64,000 nt of DNA, from positions 124,001 through 188,000 of the forward strand of contig NC_067132.1 of assembly GCF_021347895.1 (NCBI RefSeq), given 5' to 3'. Shown piece by piece: positions 52,561 through 63,414 of this stretch (its first letter is position 1; each line of letters starts with the position of its first letter). Under the pieces are notes generated by a model. The model worked only from the letters and a program-made list of their open reading frames with translations, was not told the DNA's origin and did not search any database. The translations under genes were made by a program, and so were the position numbers. The DNA comes from Acanthochromis polyacanthus (Eukaryota; Chordata; Actinopteri; Pomacentridae).

Positions 52561-54356
52561 ACCTTAAACATCATTTGCCTTCATATAGATCGCATTTCAT
52601 GTCATTCTGAAGAAGAAATTTAAATGTCAACATGAATTTCACGTTAATACAGCCAGCCTTCATGATTTTTCTGCGCTTAAAATGCTGGTCCTGAGCTGTA
52701 ATGCACAGTCTGGTCAAATATGCTGTCCATGCTGTCCAGAATACCTTCAACATCATCTGCCTTCTTATAAATCACATTTCAAGTCATTCTGTGGAAGAAA
52801 TTTGTGTGTCAACATCATGTTTACATTAATGCAGCCTTCATGATTTTTCTGCGCTTAAAATGCTAGTCCTGAGCTGTAATGCACTGTTTGGTCAAATATG
52901 CTCTCAATGCAATTCCTTCTAACCAAAACATCTTAAACATCATTTGCCTTCATATAGATCACATGTCAAGTCATTCTGAATATGCAATTTGTGTGTCAAC
53001 ATTTTGTTCACGTTAATTCAGAATTCATGAATTTTTTTCAAATTCTGCTCCAGAGTTTAAATGCACTGTTTGGTCAAATATACTGTTCATACAAATTTCT
53101 TCTAACCAGGACATCTTCAACATCATTTGCCTTCATATAGATCACATTTCAGGTTATTCAGATGTTGAAGTTTGTGTGTCAACATTATGTTCTCATTACT
53201 TCAGCCTTCATGATTTTTCTGCGCTGAAAATGCTGGTCCTGAGCTGTAATGCACTGTTTGGTCAAATATGCTCTCCATGCAATTCCTTCTAATCAGAACA
53301 TCTTAAACATCATTTACCTTAATATTGATCACATTTCAAGTCATTCTGAATATGAAATTTTTGTGTCAACATTTTGTTCACGTTAATTCAGCATTCATGA
53401 TTTTTTCAAATGCTGCTCCAGAGTTTAAATGCACTGTTTGGTCAAATATACTGTTCATGCAAATTTCTTCTAACCAGAACATCTTAAACATCACTTGCCT
53501 TAATATTGATCACATTTCAGGTCATTCTGAAGAAGAAATTTGTGTGTCAACATTATGTTCACGTTACTTCAGCCTTCATGATTTTTCTGCTCTTAAAATG
53601 CTGGTTCTGAGCTGTAATACACAGTTTTTTCAAATATCCTGTCCATGCAATTTCTTGTAACCAGAACACCTTAAACATCATTTGCCTTCATATAGATCAC
53701 ATTTCAGGTTATTCAGATGTTGAAACTTGTGTGTCAACATTATGTTCTCGTTACTTCAGCCTTCATGATTTTTCTGATCTTAAAATGCTGGTCCTGAGCT
53801 GTATTACACAGTTTTTTCAAATATCCTGTCCATGCAATTTCTTCTAACCAGAGCATCTTAAACATCTTTTGCCTCCATAGAGCTAATATTTCAAGTCATT
53901 CCGAAGAAGGAATGCTGCTCCAGAGTTTAAATGCACTGTTTGGTCAAATATACTGTTCATGCAAATTTCTTCTAACCAGAACATCTTAAACATCATTTGC
54001 CTTCATATAGATCACATTTCAGGTCATTCTGAAGAAGAAATTTGTGTGTCAACATTATGTTCACGTTGCTGCAGCTTTCATGATTTTTCTGCTCTTATAA
54101 TGCTGGTCCTGAGCTTTTTTGCGCAGTTTGGTGAAATATGCTGTACATGCAATTTCTTCAAACCAGAACACCTTAAACATCATTTGCCTTCATATAGATC
54201 ACATGTCAAGTCATTCTGAATATGCAATTTGTGTGTCAACATTACGTTCACGTTAATGATGCATTCATGATTTTTTCAAATGCTGCTCCAGAGTTTAAAT
54301 GCACAGTTTGGTCAAATATGCTGTACATGCAATTTCTTCAAACCAGAACACCTTAA
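52561..54356. repeat. Satellite array, right terminal block
   Basis: This is the continuation of the ~187-bp satellite, more diverged than the interior (for example gtccatgctgtccagaatacc at about 52,730, tgttcatacaaatt at about 53,090, and a truncated monomer near 53,914). It ends inside a monomer after aaaccagaacaccttaa; the next bases, ggaccctcc, are unique sequence. Greater divergence at the edge than in the middle is usual for satellite arrays. Confidence 0.92.
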
Positions 54357-54868
54357 GGACCCTCCAGAAGCAACCATTTGCGTTACAAATGTTCTCTGAT
54401 ATATTCAAAGATCTGCAAAACTGTTCAAAAATAGCTTGTAGTCATGCTTATGTAGATCTGCTCTTTTTGAATAGTGAGAGTGATAAGTGACACAGATGCT
54501 TCCCGAGTCTAAATGGGTTAAGTTTAGTTATCGTTTAATCATTTTTTATGTGGTATTTATGTGTTTTTGTGTTGTTCATTCAATTCTGTGGAAGAAGTTG
54601 TTTCTCAGGGACATAAGAAAGGAAGAATAAGCATACAATATGAAAGCGCTCAATTGACTCATGTCATGTAGACATTCCAATCTCAATTAATATTAGCCCT
54701 TATGATTTTCACCCATCTTTGTATCATGTCTCATTATTTCACTTTAACAATTATTGAGAGAGAGTTGTCAATCTAAATGAGTGCAAGTATTTTTCCATTT
54801 CCATTTCCATTACAATTTTTCCATTCTGTGCTGTGTAACCTTATGTTTGAATTTGTATCTGTTTTAAG
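54357..54868. other. Unique AT-rich sequence between satellite and CCDC106-like exon
   Basis: About 510 bp without repeats that match the array and without a convincing exon. It contains a short run of ttccatttccatttccatt around 54,794-54,812 and ends with a pyrimidine-containing stretch and an AG at 54,867-54,868 that can serve as a splice acceptor for the next exon. No coiled-coil coding exon was found here on either strand. Confidence 0.6.
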
Positions 54869-56187
54869 AGCTCTTAAAAAAAGATAACATGGCATCCACC
54901 TCCACCCTAGTCACAACATCTCCCTCTGTCCGGGAGATGTTGTCTTCACTTTCCTCTTCCGACAGCTCAAAGGAATCCTCCTCTGAGAGTAACTCTGACT
55001 CCTCATTCGACATATCCTCATCAGAGGATAAGAAGAGGAAGAAGAAGAAGGGGAGAGGGAAAAACAGTGCGAAGAAGTCAGAAAAAAAAGGCCTCAAGAC
55101 ACTTCGGAGAGGTACAAAAAAATAAATTACTGGTAAATAAACTAAGCACAAAAAGTAGGGAAAGATGACTTCGGTCTGTTATATCTTGCCTTTCATAATA
55201 CCATTTGCATTGTGTTTTATATCATATTTATCGTTGATTAGTCACCTTTACAACAAGGTACAGCTTGTAAGCATCAGGCATTCGTGGACTGAGCAGCACA
55301 GCTAAACGTGTGAGTAGCGCCCTGCCCCAAATTTGCCCAAGTGGCCTGCAATACTGTTCTGCTGGCATTCACTCTTGTTTTAGGTTTCCCTGACACAGGT
55401 TTTCTTTTCTTTACTGCTACAAAGGTGACTACCAACAGAACAGTATTACAGGCCTGCCAGGCCATTTTAACAATTTATGGGGAAGCGCTACCCACATGAT
55501 TGGCTGTGTTGGTCTTTCCAGAAATGCCCTACAAGCTGTACCTCATTGTAAAGGTTACTAATCAATGATAGAAATGATATCAAACACTCTACCTATATAT
55601 CACAATACCTATTGGCATTATTAAAAGGGGGATATGGTGGAATGAATTTTGGCAAAAGGCAAAAAAATGCTACCCACACATTTGGCTGTGCTGCTCATTC
55701 CATGAATGACATGCAAACAAACCTTGTTGTACCTTGTTGTAAAGGTGACAATAAAAAGATACACAACACAATACCTATTGGTATTATTAAAGGGGAGGTA
55801 CAGTATAAAAGACTGAAGTTAAGTTTCTTTTTTTGTTCATAATGAAAGCAGCTTATATTCTGTGTGTGCATGTTTGTGAGGATAAAACTAATTACATTAT
55901 CTGTTCTAAATGTAGCCCAAAATCCTGACCAGGTGGTGGCCCGGTACAAAAAGATCCTTAAGATTTTCAATAAAGCAGCGACCATGTCTGCAGCATTTAA
56001 GCGGGTCGGTGTGGACCGCAACACGGTCGTGGCCAATGCTCCAGTCGCAGAGCTTTTCATTTCTGCGCTGGGCAAATACAAGGATCTGGTTCAGAAGCAC
56101 AATGTTCGCACATTGAAACTCTCTGATTTTAAGGTAGAGTGTGAAACTGCAATTGAGGTAGACAAAGGTGTAAGGCAGAGTCTGTAA
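54869..56187 (+). CDS. CCDC106-like protein, two 3' exons (5' part not found)
   Basis: Exon A (54,869-55,111, 243 bp) follows an AG acceptor and ends at a GT donor (gagag|gtacaa). It encodes ELLKKDNMAS, a serine/acidic stretch and a lysine-rich basic stretch (KKRKKKKGRGK). Exon B (55,916-56,187) follows tgtag and encodes QNPDQVVARYKK, then MSAAFKRVGVDRNTVVANAP, ending at a TAA. Both intron phases are 1, and joining gives R-R-A-QNPDQ in frame. The order, serine-rich then basic then a conserved C-terminal domain with the GVDRNT core, is that of the CCDC106-like proteins common in fish; mammalian CCDC106 is a nuclear p53-interacting protein. An ATG at 54,889 in good context would give 164 residues, lacking the N-terminal coiled coil. 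The gene may be 5'-truncated, may start at this ATG, or may have further exons beyond the satellite. Confidence 0.75.
55218..55580. repeat. Foldback (long inverted repeat) element in the CCDC106-like intron
   Basis: The left arm (about 55,218-55,375; landmarks gttgattagtcaccttta, ggtacagcttgta, gcaatactgttctg) is an imperfect reverse complement of the right arm (about 55,422-55,580; landmarks cagaacagtattac, acaagctgtacc, taaaggttactaatcaa). The arms are about 160 bp, with a loop of about 45 bp. The structure suggests a non-autonomous DNA element of foldback/MITE type; no transposase is present and the family is not recognised. Confidence 0.8.
55601..55805. repeat. Partial third copy of the foldback arm, bounded by a direct repeat
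   Basis: The words gctacccacacatttggctg and ccttgttgtaaaggtgac correspond to the right arm of the neighbouring foldback element (gctacccacatgattggctg, cattgtaaaggttac). The block lies between two copies of cacaatacctattgg.attatta at 55,601 and 55,767, 166 bp apart. It is probably a related, rearranged insertion. Confidence 0.6.
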
Positions 56188-56540
56188 GGCTTCTGGAAAG
56201 CTGCTGCCCATCCATAAAAAGTGAGCTTTGGTGTTGTAGGAAGGTTTTTCACAGATACTCTGCAATAGTTTAGTTTACTTCTTAAACACATGAGGCCATG
56301 TTATTGTCTACTCAGACTTTGGAAATGAATCAGAGAATTATTTTGTAAAGATTTTATAAAATGTTTATTTTTATTTGGCACTGTTTCACTTCATACAGCC
56401 ATGTTTACATTTTGTATTGTAAGAACGCATTTTTTTAACGTTCATACAAGAATGTAAATGTTTATTTTGTTATTTTGATTTACATCTATACTACTGAAGT
56501 TTTTTCATGCCATGTACGAAGTATTATTTTAATAAGATGC
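56188..56540 (+). other. Region downstream of the CCDC106-like stop codon
   Basis: This AT-rich sequence is presumably the 3' UTR plus intergenic DNA. No canonical AATAAA signal with a clear downstream element was identified, and no ORF of interest is present. Confidence 0.4.
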
Positions 56541-57575
56541 AATAATCTGTCAGCCGTTGTTCCAATGAATATTATTTGCTATATTACTGCTTCTTTCGCA
56601 TTTATTAATGCTTTATAAGGGATAAATAATCCTCACTTTAGATGGGCTCACGGAAAATACTTAACTAATGAGTAGTAGGTAACTTAATCACTAACTATGA
56701 AAAACTGTTTATAAAACATGTATAAGCGCACCCACTAACTATGAACATAAATGGTTTGTATATGGTCGTTAATTGACTTTCTAAATTATATTCTTAACAT
56801 TAATGACTCATAAATAACTGGTTTTTAATTGATCTAGCATTTATTTATAAATGGGGAATCTATTGTTTACAAAGTATGAACATGCAATCATTAAGCACAT
56901 CGATTAGGTTTTTGATGGACAACAAACGACCCACAAACCGTGTTTACTAATGCTGAGTAATTTATTATTAATGCTATACAAATCATGAATTCATGATGAA
57001 TTAAGTATTTACTAATGCTGAAGAAATCGCCAATAGTATATATTTCAAACATTTATAACTGTTTACTAATGGTTAGTAATGTATGAATAATGCTTTACTG
57101 GCAATCCATTAATGATGAATTAAGTATTCTCCTTATACTTTACTACTGCTTAATAGGGTGTATTTTAAACGTTTATAACTATGTTTTCTAATGTTAGTAA
57201 TGTAAATGGTTGTATTTATATAGCGCTTTTATCCAAAGCGCTTTACATGATATGTCACATTTACCCACACACACATTCACACACTGATGGCAGAAGCTGC
57301 CATGCAAGGCGCTAACAACGACCCACCAGGAGCAATTAGGGGTTAGGTGTCTTGCTCAGGGACACCTCGACATGAGCACGATGGGCCAAGGATCGAACCG
57401 GCAACCTTCCAGTTACAAGACGGCCACTCTACCCACTGAGCCATGCCGCCGTAACGTATGAATAATGCCCGGCGCAGCAATAATGAATAATGCTTTACAA
57501 ATAATGAGTTCATGATGACTAAAGTATTTACTAATGCTTAGTTAATGCTTTATATTGTACAGTTATTATAAAGTG
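56541..57575. repeat. AT-rich, internally repetitive DNA (degenerate tandem motif)
   Basis: Variants of catgatgaattaagtattta, ctaatgctgagtaat and gaataatgctttac recur at 56,940-57,020, 57,060-57,130 and 57,460-57,560, with intervals of very roughly 60-120 bp. The end reads ttattataaagtgctaccc, a kind of terminus I associate with non-autonomous fish DNA transposons; the family is not certain. A SINE is inserted in the middle. No coding potential was seen. Confidence 0.55.
57203..57450 (-). mobile_element. tRNA-derived SINE (minus strand)
   Basis: Read on the minus strand, the head begins GGCGGCATGGCTCAGTGGG and contains a pol III A box (TGGCTCAGTGGG) and, about 35 bp further, a B box (GGTTCGATCC). 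The layout fits a tRNA-like promoter. The body follows, and the 3' part ends with AAAGCGC/GCGCTATATAAATAC-type sequence. The surrounding AT-rich repeat reads taatgta before and taacgta after, a possible imperfect short target duplication. This is a dispersed fish repeat type that I recognise but cannot name with certainty. Confidence 0.75.
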
Positions 57576-58996
57576 CTACCCTATGTTTTTACACAGCATA
57601 ACACAGGCATTAACACCAATAAAAAGTGACTCGACCAAACTGTCTTTTTCGGATTTGTGGAGACACAGATGGCCTTCTAATTTTTTAAATTTTCCCGTGT
57701 TTTTATCGATACCAAAATCTTGCGCATTAATGATTTTTACGTCAGAACACACGCTATTAAGTTTCTTTAAATTATATGTCTGCACGTACTCCCTTCTAGA
57801 AAAAATGTGCAGCACATCGGAGTCTTCACCCGTTTCGCGACGCTTCAATATATCTGTATCATTTTGAAGCATGGGTGCCCCTCTTGAACACACTCTTAAC
57901 CGATTTAAAAGCTCTGCAAAAACGCTATCTTGTTGCTGAATGATCTTTTTTAATTCTGCTATTTTGAACAAATCTCTAAAAAAATTAATGCCCAGAGTTT
58001 CTTTTAACAAAACCTCACCTTTAACCGGAGGCAACTGATAAAAATCTCCTACCGCAATCACGCAAACGTTTCCAAATAAAACCGAATTAGGTGTCTGTTT
58101 AATCTGAGTTAATCTACCCTCAATATGCATAAACACCTTTTGGTCAACTATTGATATTTCATCAATGATTACAATTTGAATGTCCATGTATTTTGCGCAC
58201 AGCGTATTAAGCTTCTCCTCTCTAAGGGGTTTATAGTGTTTTGGGGGATTTGCAGGAATGCTAAATGTAGTATAATAGTAGCCGCCTGTAAATTGTACGC
58301 TGCTATCCCCGTTGGAGCCGTTAATAAAACGCTAATATTATCGGGATCGTGACAAATAGGGGCCAACAAACACGACACCTCGTACTGAATGGCCCGAACA
58401 AGGTGGCTTTTACCGGTGCCTGCTCCTCCTGTAATAAATACGTGAAATGGCTCAGGATTATTACCAGCTGCCTTTTCTATGCACCATTGCCGTATTTTGT
58501 AAAAAAAAAAATGGACAGCTGTTCCTCATTGAGGCTTCTCACAAGTGAGAGACCCTCAGCTTGACTCATCACATTTCTTGTCTCAAAATGACCAATTTCC
58601 TTGTGTCTCACAGCCAAATCAGGGATGTGTTCTTGATCATGCTCAGAGTGGACCTCCTGCAACATCTCACTAAACTCCCCTTTCGACTCCAACCTTTCAA
58701 CTTCCACCTCTGGGCAGAGGTTTCAATGCCTCTTCTAAAATGTCCTCAGAACCCATTTTCTCTTGCATCTCGTCCAAATTCTCCTCCTCTATTTCAAAAC
58801 GACGCCTATTCCCATCAACGATCGATTTTACCGAATGAACAGACCTATTACTAAATCGCACCTCCCCGTGTTCATAAAATTGTTGGTATGTTTCAAATTG
58901 ACCTGGCTTAAGATCGTTTTCATTGCGATACGGTAAAAATAATTGTAGGATGCAATTCAAGATTTTTTGTTTCTGAGAACCACGCATATTTAACAA
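57576..58996 (-). pseudogene. Helitron RepHel, C-terminal half with PIF1-type helicase (frameshifted, truncated)
   Basis: On the minus strand a degenerate linker (58,996 to about 58,500) leads into a PIF1/RecD-like helicase that would unwind DNA during rolling-circle transposition. Visible motifs are Walker A GGAGTGKSH (58,403-58,429), TAPTGIAAYNL after it, Walker B IVIIDEIS near 58,160, and GDFYQLPPV near 58,050. The frame changes at an 11-base T/A homopolymer (about 58,500-58,511), again between 58,250 and 58,180 where two frames overlap, and between 58,697 and 58,707. The helicase stops at LFIGVNACVMLCKNIG, far short of the family C-terminus, and the sequence passes straight into AT-rich repeat. 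No Helitron 3' hairpin was located. This is a dead copy. Confidence 0.85.
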
Positions 58997-59042
58997 TCAC
59001 TGGCTGTGTTCGCTCTCTTTTTGCTATCGAGCCTAATGAATT

Positions 59043-60341
59043 TTATAACTGAATTGACTTTTTACACTTTTCTGTTTGACTAAGAACGCGGTACTCTGAT
59101 ACAAAACTAGCGATGCACATATCATTAAATGTGCCGTCAATAGGCCTACTCTGATAACGCTCTGTAATGTTAGTCATCCAAATATTGTCTAATGACTCGT
59201 TCTGTATTTGACCGATAGGTTTGCTCAATCTAACTAGGTTATCGCCTGTCGGAATAAATTCTACTTTCCGTGAAAACTCTTTTAAGTGCATGTTTGTGAC
59301 GCGATAAACAGCTTCCTGTGCAGAGACATCACGATTATGTAAATAAATGCTCCCTAGCTTTTTCAATGCCTCTTTTGCACTAACATTACCTTTGGAAGCT
59401 TCTTTTTGAGCATTACCGAAGAGCAAACCCATCTCCTTCTCTGCCTTGGATATGTATGAAATAATGTAAACTATACATGCCCACGCATCGACAACAAATT
59501 GAATATCCATATTCCAAGCATCCAACAATTTCGGATTGTAATTATTAACCCAAACTTCTTTAATACCCTACTTTAGAACTAAATGTGTGTGTGACCGCCT
59601 AACGCCTTATAAGCCAGTTCAAAAGTGCTCTGATCTAATCCAAGACCTTTAAACAATGACTGCACACTATCAATAGGTAAATCTTCATCTAAGATAGCTG
59701 TTTTAAGTGCAGTCATGATCGCGAGAGCTTTTTCTTTTGGCATTATCGAATTTAAACCTTCATCTGTTTGTTTAATAAACGTACGCATGGACGGAGGTCG
59801 TGGGAAATTAAAGCGACACGTCTTTTTGCCTTTTTTGCACGTTTTGGAGTGACGTTTGGAATGTTGCTGCACTGAAGTAACTTTTTCTAATAAATTTGGG
59901 TCAGAGGGTAGCTTGCAGGAAACGTATTTATCAACAAATTCAACTACCTCTTCATCTTTGTTTATGCCAATCTTCGGAGCGTTTTTTTATCCAAAACAAA
60001 CAGTGTACATGTGGCGACCCGCGCTGCTGAAATTCTATGCAATAAAAATAATCAATTATTTCGCCAATTGGATGAGCAGGAGATTTAAGGACTTTGTTTA
60101 GGAATTGCTGCCAACGCGCGTCAAACATTCGAGCCGCAGTTACAGGATTACGACGTAATAGATCACATCTCTCTGCCCAATTTAGATCTTCTTCTCTCCT
60201 GGTACTGCCTTCTATTTTTAATAATGCCTTCAGGAGATTTGGCCAACGGAGATCTGCTGAACTAAAGGAACAGAACCATGTTGGAATACCCAACTGGCGC
60301 ACCATTGCAATTAAGTCTTTTAAAGCGGATTGTGTGGGGAA
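59043..60341 (-). pseudogene. Helitron RepHel, Rep (HUH nuclease) portion (frameshifted, 5'-truncated)
   Basis: The minus-strand reading begins in the middle of the Helitron N-terminal region (ALKDLIAMVRQLGIPTWF, SADLRWPNLL). It reaches the metal-binding HUH motif as GSPHVHCLFW (histidines at about 60,011-60,003) and, after two frame changes, the two-tyrosine motif [14 protein letters not shown] (codons near 59,468 and 59,456). One break is in a run of seven T at about 59,983-59,990: in another frame APKIGINKDEEVV continues the protein. A second break lies between 59,579 and 59,545, before [14 protein letters not shown]. Upstream of about 60,341 the similarity ends abruptly. The zinc-finger-like N-terminus and the 5' TC end are missing, so the element cannot move by itself. 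Confidence 0.87.
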
Positions 60342-61604
60342 TATTCATTCTACCCATCTATTAAACTATCATGCTTTAATTACTCTTTTAGTTATTACTT
60401 ATATAATCATTATTAATCTTCATTTAATCATATCATGTAATCAATCATATATCAGTGTGTTTGCAACTTGTATCAATCCTATAATCAAATATACTAGAGT
60501 GCTTATGAATGCATGTTTGAGCTTTAGCTTGTAACCTGATAAAAGAGGTGTTGATCTAAGCAAAATGTTTAAGTTTCAACTTCTAACCTAAAGGAAAATG
60601 TTGACCTAAGGTAAATACTTCATGCTCTATTTAGCAAAAGGCCTGCGGTTTCATCTGACCTTTAAGAAGAGCGCTGAGGGGAAAATTACTCGCATACCAT
60701 CCTCGCCTCATTTTGACAAGTTGACACAAAAATAAGACACAGGCTGACGGTTCTGACAGAAAAAAAAGGTACAACACCCGTTAAACCGGATGGAGCACCT
60801 TGAAGGACAGGAGGTCTGTGGGTTCAGAGATGTGCTGAGTGTCACGCAGGCACTGGGGACGGAAAAGGGGCAGAAAGGTTTAAGTAAAGGTCAGTTGCTT
60901 AAACAGGAATAAAAGTTAAAGTATTATACCGTAAACAATATTGGGAATTAAGATTAAAATATAATGTTCATGAGAAAAATACTTAAAAGGAAATGAAATC
61001 AGCAATGTCTTAAATTAACAATAAAATGGGGATAAGCAGAGGAATCTTATACTATTTAATGAGGATCCTAAATTAAATCAGATTAAGGAATAGAATCATT
61101 CTGATCTGCCGTATATGTGTAATTAAATCATTGAAATTGTTATTAAAGTATACATTGACTAAAACTGAATCAGTAAAATGTTTAATTCTGCACAAAATGG
61201 AACAGAGACTTCTGATCATAGAGAGGAGAGCTCTAAGTCTGTGCAAAAGTCACAGGGAGCTGACACGCACACACACATACAGAGACACTCATCACAGGAG
61301 GAAGACGGCTCGGACTGGACGAAGACTGAAGACATCCGGAAGGCCTTCCGCAATGTGGACCAATCAGAAGACAACATCTTCTTTGTTAAAAACCCATGTA
61401 ACAGCTTTAGGATTCATTCTCTCTTGTGAAAACCGCTGCATGCAGAAAGAATATTGTCTTAGCCTAGTAAATCTGCTGTCAGCGTTTGAGCAAGATAGGA
61501 TCTGCATGCATGCATTTTCTGTACTATCCAATGAGTTTTTACTAAATATTCTTAATTGAATATTTTTGACTCTGAGTCTTCCTTGCTTCGTGTGGGGTTC
61601 CTCA
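60342..61604. other. Unrecognised AT-rich sequence
   Basis: About 1.26 kb between the truncated Helitron and the IS630-like remnant. It includes a short CA-rich stretch near 61,262-61,285. Two overlapping open frames (61,131-61,559 and 61,178-61,429) have no protein-like composition or recognised motif and are probably chance. Nothing else could be supported. Confidence 0.5.
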
Positions 61605-62021
61605 TTAACAGTACCAAAGAATCCGATCTAACAAAATTGGAGGCACGGACGGATTCAGGAAGGGGCTGTAGGGTGGAAGGAAAACCTTGAAGAAGTGCTG
61701 GTTGTTAGTGAACCACTCACGAATCAGGACAGCATGGTGAAACCTCACATTGTCCCAAACTATGACATATATAGGACGCACTTCTTGCTGATTCTGCTGC
61801 TCATGTTCAGTCATAACATTCTTTAGACCACCTAGAAATGCCAGGAGATGTTCAGCGTTGTATGGTCCCAGATTTGCATGACGGTGGAGAACCCCCCAGT
61901 TACTTATGGCTGCACAAAGGGTGACATTGCCACCACGCTGTCCAGGGACTTCCACAATGGCACGTTGACCAATTATGTTCCTGCCTCTCTGTATGTTTCC
62001 ATCCATTGTCCATGGAAGCAC
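61605..62021 (-). pseudogene. IS630/Tc1-mariner-type transposase, central fragment
   Basis: The minus-strand frame contains the DDE-transposase core GRNIIGQRAIVEVPG, GGNVTLCAAISNWG, then IVWDNVRFHH with the second catalytic aspartate (codon about 61,754), and FLPPYSPFLNP. Recognisable similarity covers roughly 61,650-61,990. After FLNP the family normally continues with a glutamate or aspartate that completes the catalytic triad; here the frame turns into unrelated sequence, so the third acidic residue is lost. The first aspartate and the HTH N-terminus are also absent upstream. Proteins of this type are scattered through fish genomes as transposons; this is a dead internal fragment. Confidence 0.8.
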
Positions 62022-63378
62022 ATGTGCTACCTGTGCACTCTGAACTGGCTTTTATCCTTCCCACTTGGTCTGATCACATCATTAGAGACCTGTGTGTTCA
62101 ATTTTGAGTTGTTGTGTGTAAAAGATGACAGCTGTGTTGGAGTTGTGTTCACATTTTGCTGCCAGTGATTACAATTTTGCAAAAATGTTGTGAAATGTGT
62201 TTAGTGACTGAGAATGTGTCTAAGGTTTTGCAAAAAAGACCAGATGAGTTTTGCAAATTGAGCATAGGACCTGAACAGTGTTTAAGTTTTCGCCAAAAGA
62301 GTGTTTGATTCGAAAAATGAGTTTAGGCCACTGAGAATTTGGTTCAGAGAATGGGGTTTAGTGTTTTAGCAATTGTGAAAAACTGTAAGTTGAGTTGAGG
62401 CCATTTACAGGATGTGTGGAGCTGCATTCTGCCATTAGAGGCTGCTGTTGCACTGTGCAGCAACTTGCTGGAGCTATCAGCGGCGTGGGAGGTCCCTGTC
62501 AATGCTCATCTCGCCTTCCTTTCTACAGAAATGCAAGTTAATGAAAGTAGAGAGAGATATTATGTTGAGCATTACATTTAATTGGACTTCTTTAAATAAC
62601 ATTGGAACATTTGCGTTCCACTGACAGCATGTGTGTGTTTGTGTGAATGGCTGTGTTCACATGCCTACTGAGCGCACAATGTACTAAGCCCACGTGCTTT
62701 CTTGTGTGAGATTACCTGTGTGTCACCGCTTGTCATCTCATACACATATAGGTATGCAAGATCATTGTGTCTGACTGTGTTACTTACTTGTGGACACACT
62801 ATTGTTAAAGCAGCAAAAGTTAGAAAGGATAAGAGCACAAACATGCACAATTCTAGTGTTGTGTGAACACAGGCAGCAGAGGCTTTAAAGTTAATGTTGA
62901 CTGAATTTCACCATTAATGTCTGGAACTGTGATCTGCTGTCCATCTTTTAAAAATATTTAACCAATTATTTAAATAGCATATGACTAGTCTTTTAGAAGT
63001 ATTTTTCAAAGGCCTTTTTTACACTGTGGGTTTCCTGAAAGAAAAGAAAAACAATCTTCTAAAATTCAATTACTAGCATTTTCATCATGGAGTTTTATTT
63101 CATTAAATCATGACTAATCTAGTTCACAAATACACAACTTTGCCTACTATTTCTTGAACACAAGAATAGGTACCACTGATACTAAATCTGTACCAAGCAG
63201 CCATCAGAGAATCGGAAAAACCAGCAGCACCAGACCTGCACCACCAGACTGTTAAATAGTTTTTACCCCTGTGCCATAAAGTAGCTGAACCGGTGCAATA
63301 AATCCCAGTACAATAACTCTTGAACCTGTACATTTAGCACGGACAATACATTTTTGGGTTGGTTTGGGTAATATTATT

Positions 63379-63381
<3 letters not shown>
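62022..63381. other. Unrecognised sequence between transposon remnants
   Basis: The first 350 bp, with recurring ttttgcaaa and gtgtttag words (62,170-62,380), is probably non-coding sequence of the neighbouring IS630-like element; this is inference. Around 63,200-63,290 the plus strand reads caccagactgttaaatag and ccataaagtagctgaac, which vaguely resembles the degenerate 3' end of a fish LINE. The rest shows nothing supportable. Confidence 0.4.

Positions 63382-63411
<30 letters not shown>
63382..63411. repeat. (TA)n microsatellite
   Basis: About 29-30 bp of uninterrupted alternating A and T lie directly before the Tc1-like terminus. Tc1 elements insert at TA, so the microsatellite may have been the target. 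Confidence 0.95.
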
Positions 63412-63413
<2 letters not shown>

Positions 63414-63414
63414 A

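Noticed and set aside
1..54356. CRISPR-like regular repeats
   Set aside because: Units are contiguous ~187-bp monomers with gradual divergence and no unique spacers, in a eukaryotic genome.
55274..55465. Minus-strand 63-codon frame in the CCDC106-like intron
   Set aside because: It lies inside the inverted-repeat element and has no protein-like features.
61131..61559. Two overlapping plus-strand open frames (61,131-61,559 and 61,178-61,429) as possible genes
   Set aside because: No recognised motif or splice context and ordinary low-complexity composition; best seen as chance frames.
63124..63333. Possible LINE 3' end (caccagactgttaaatag region)
   Set aside because: Only a vague resemblance over a few short words; no ORF, tail or target duplication to support it as a feature.
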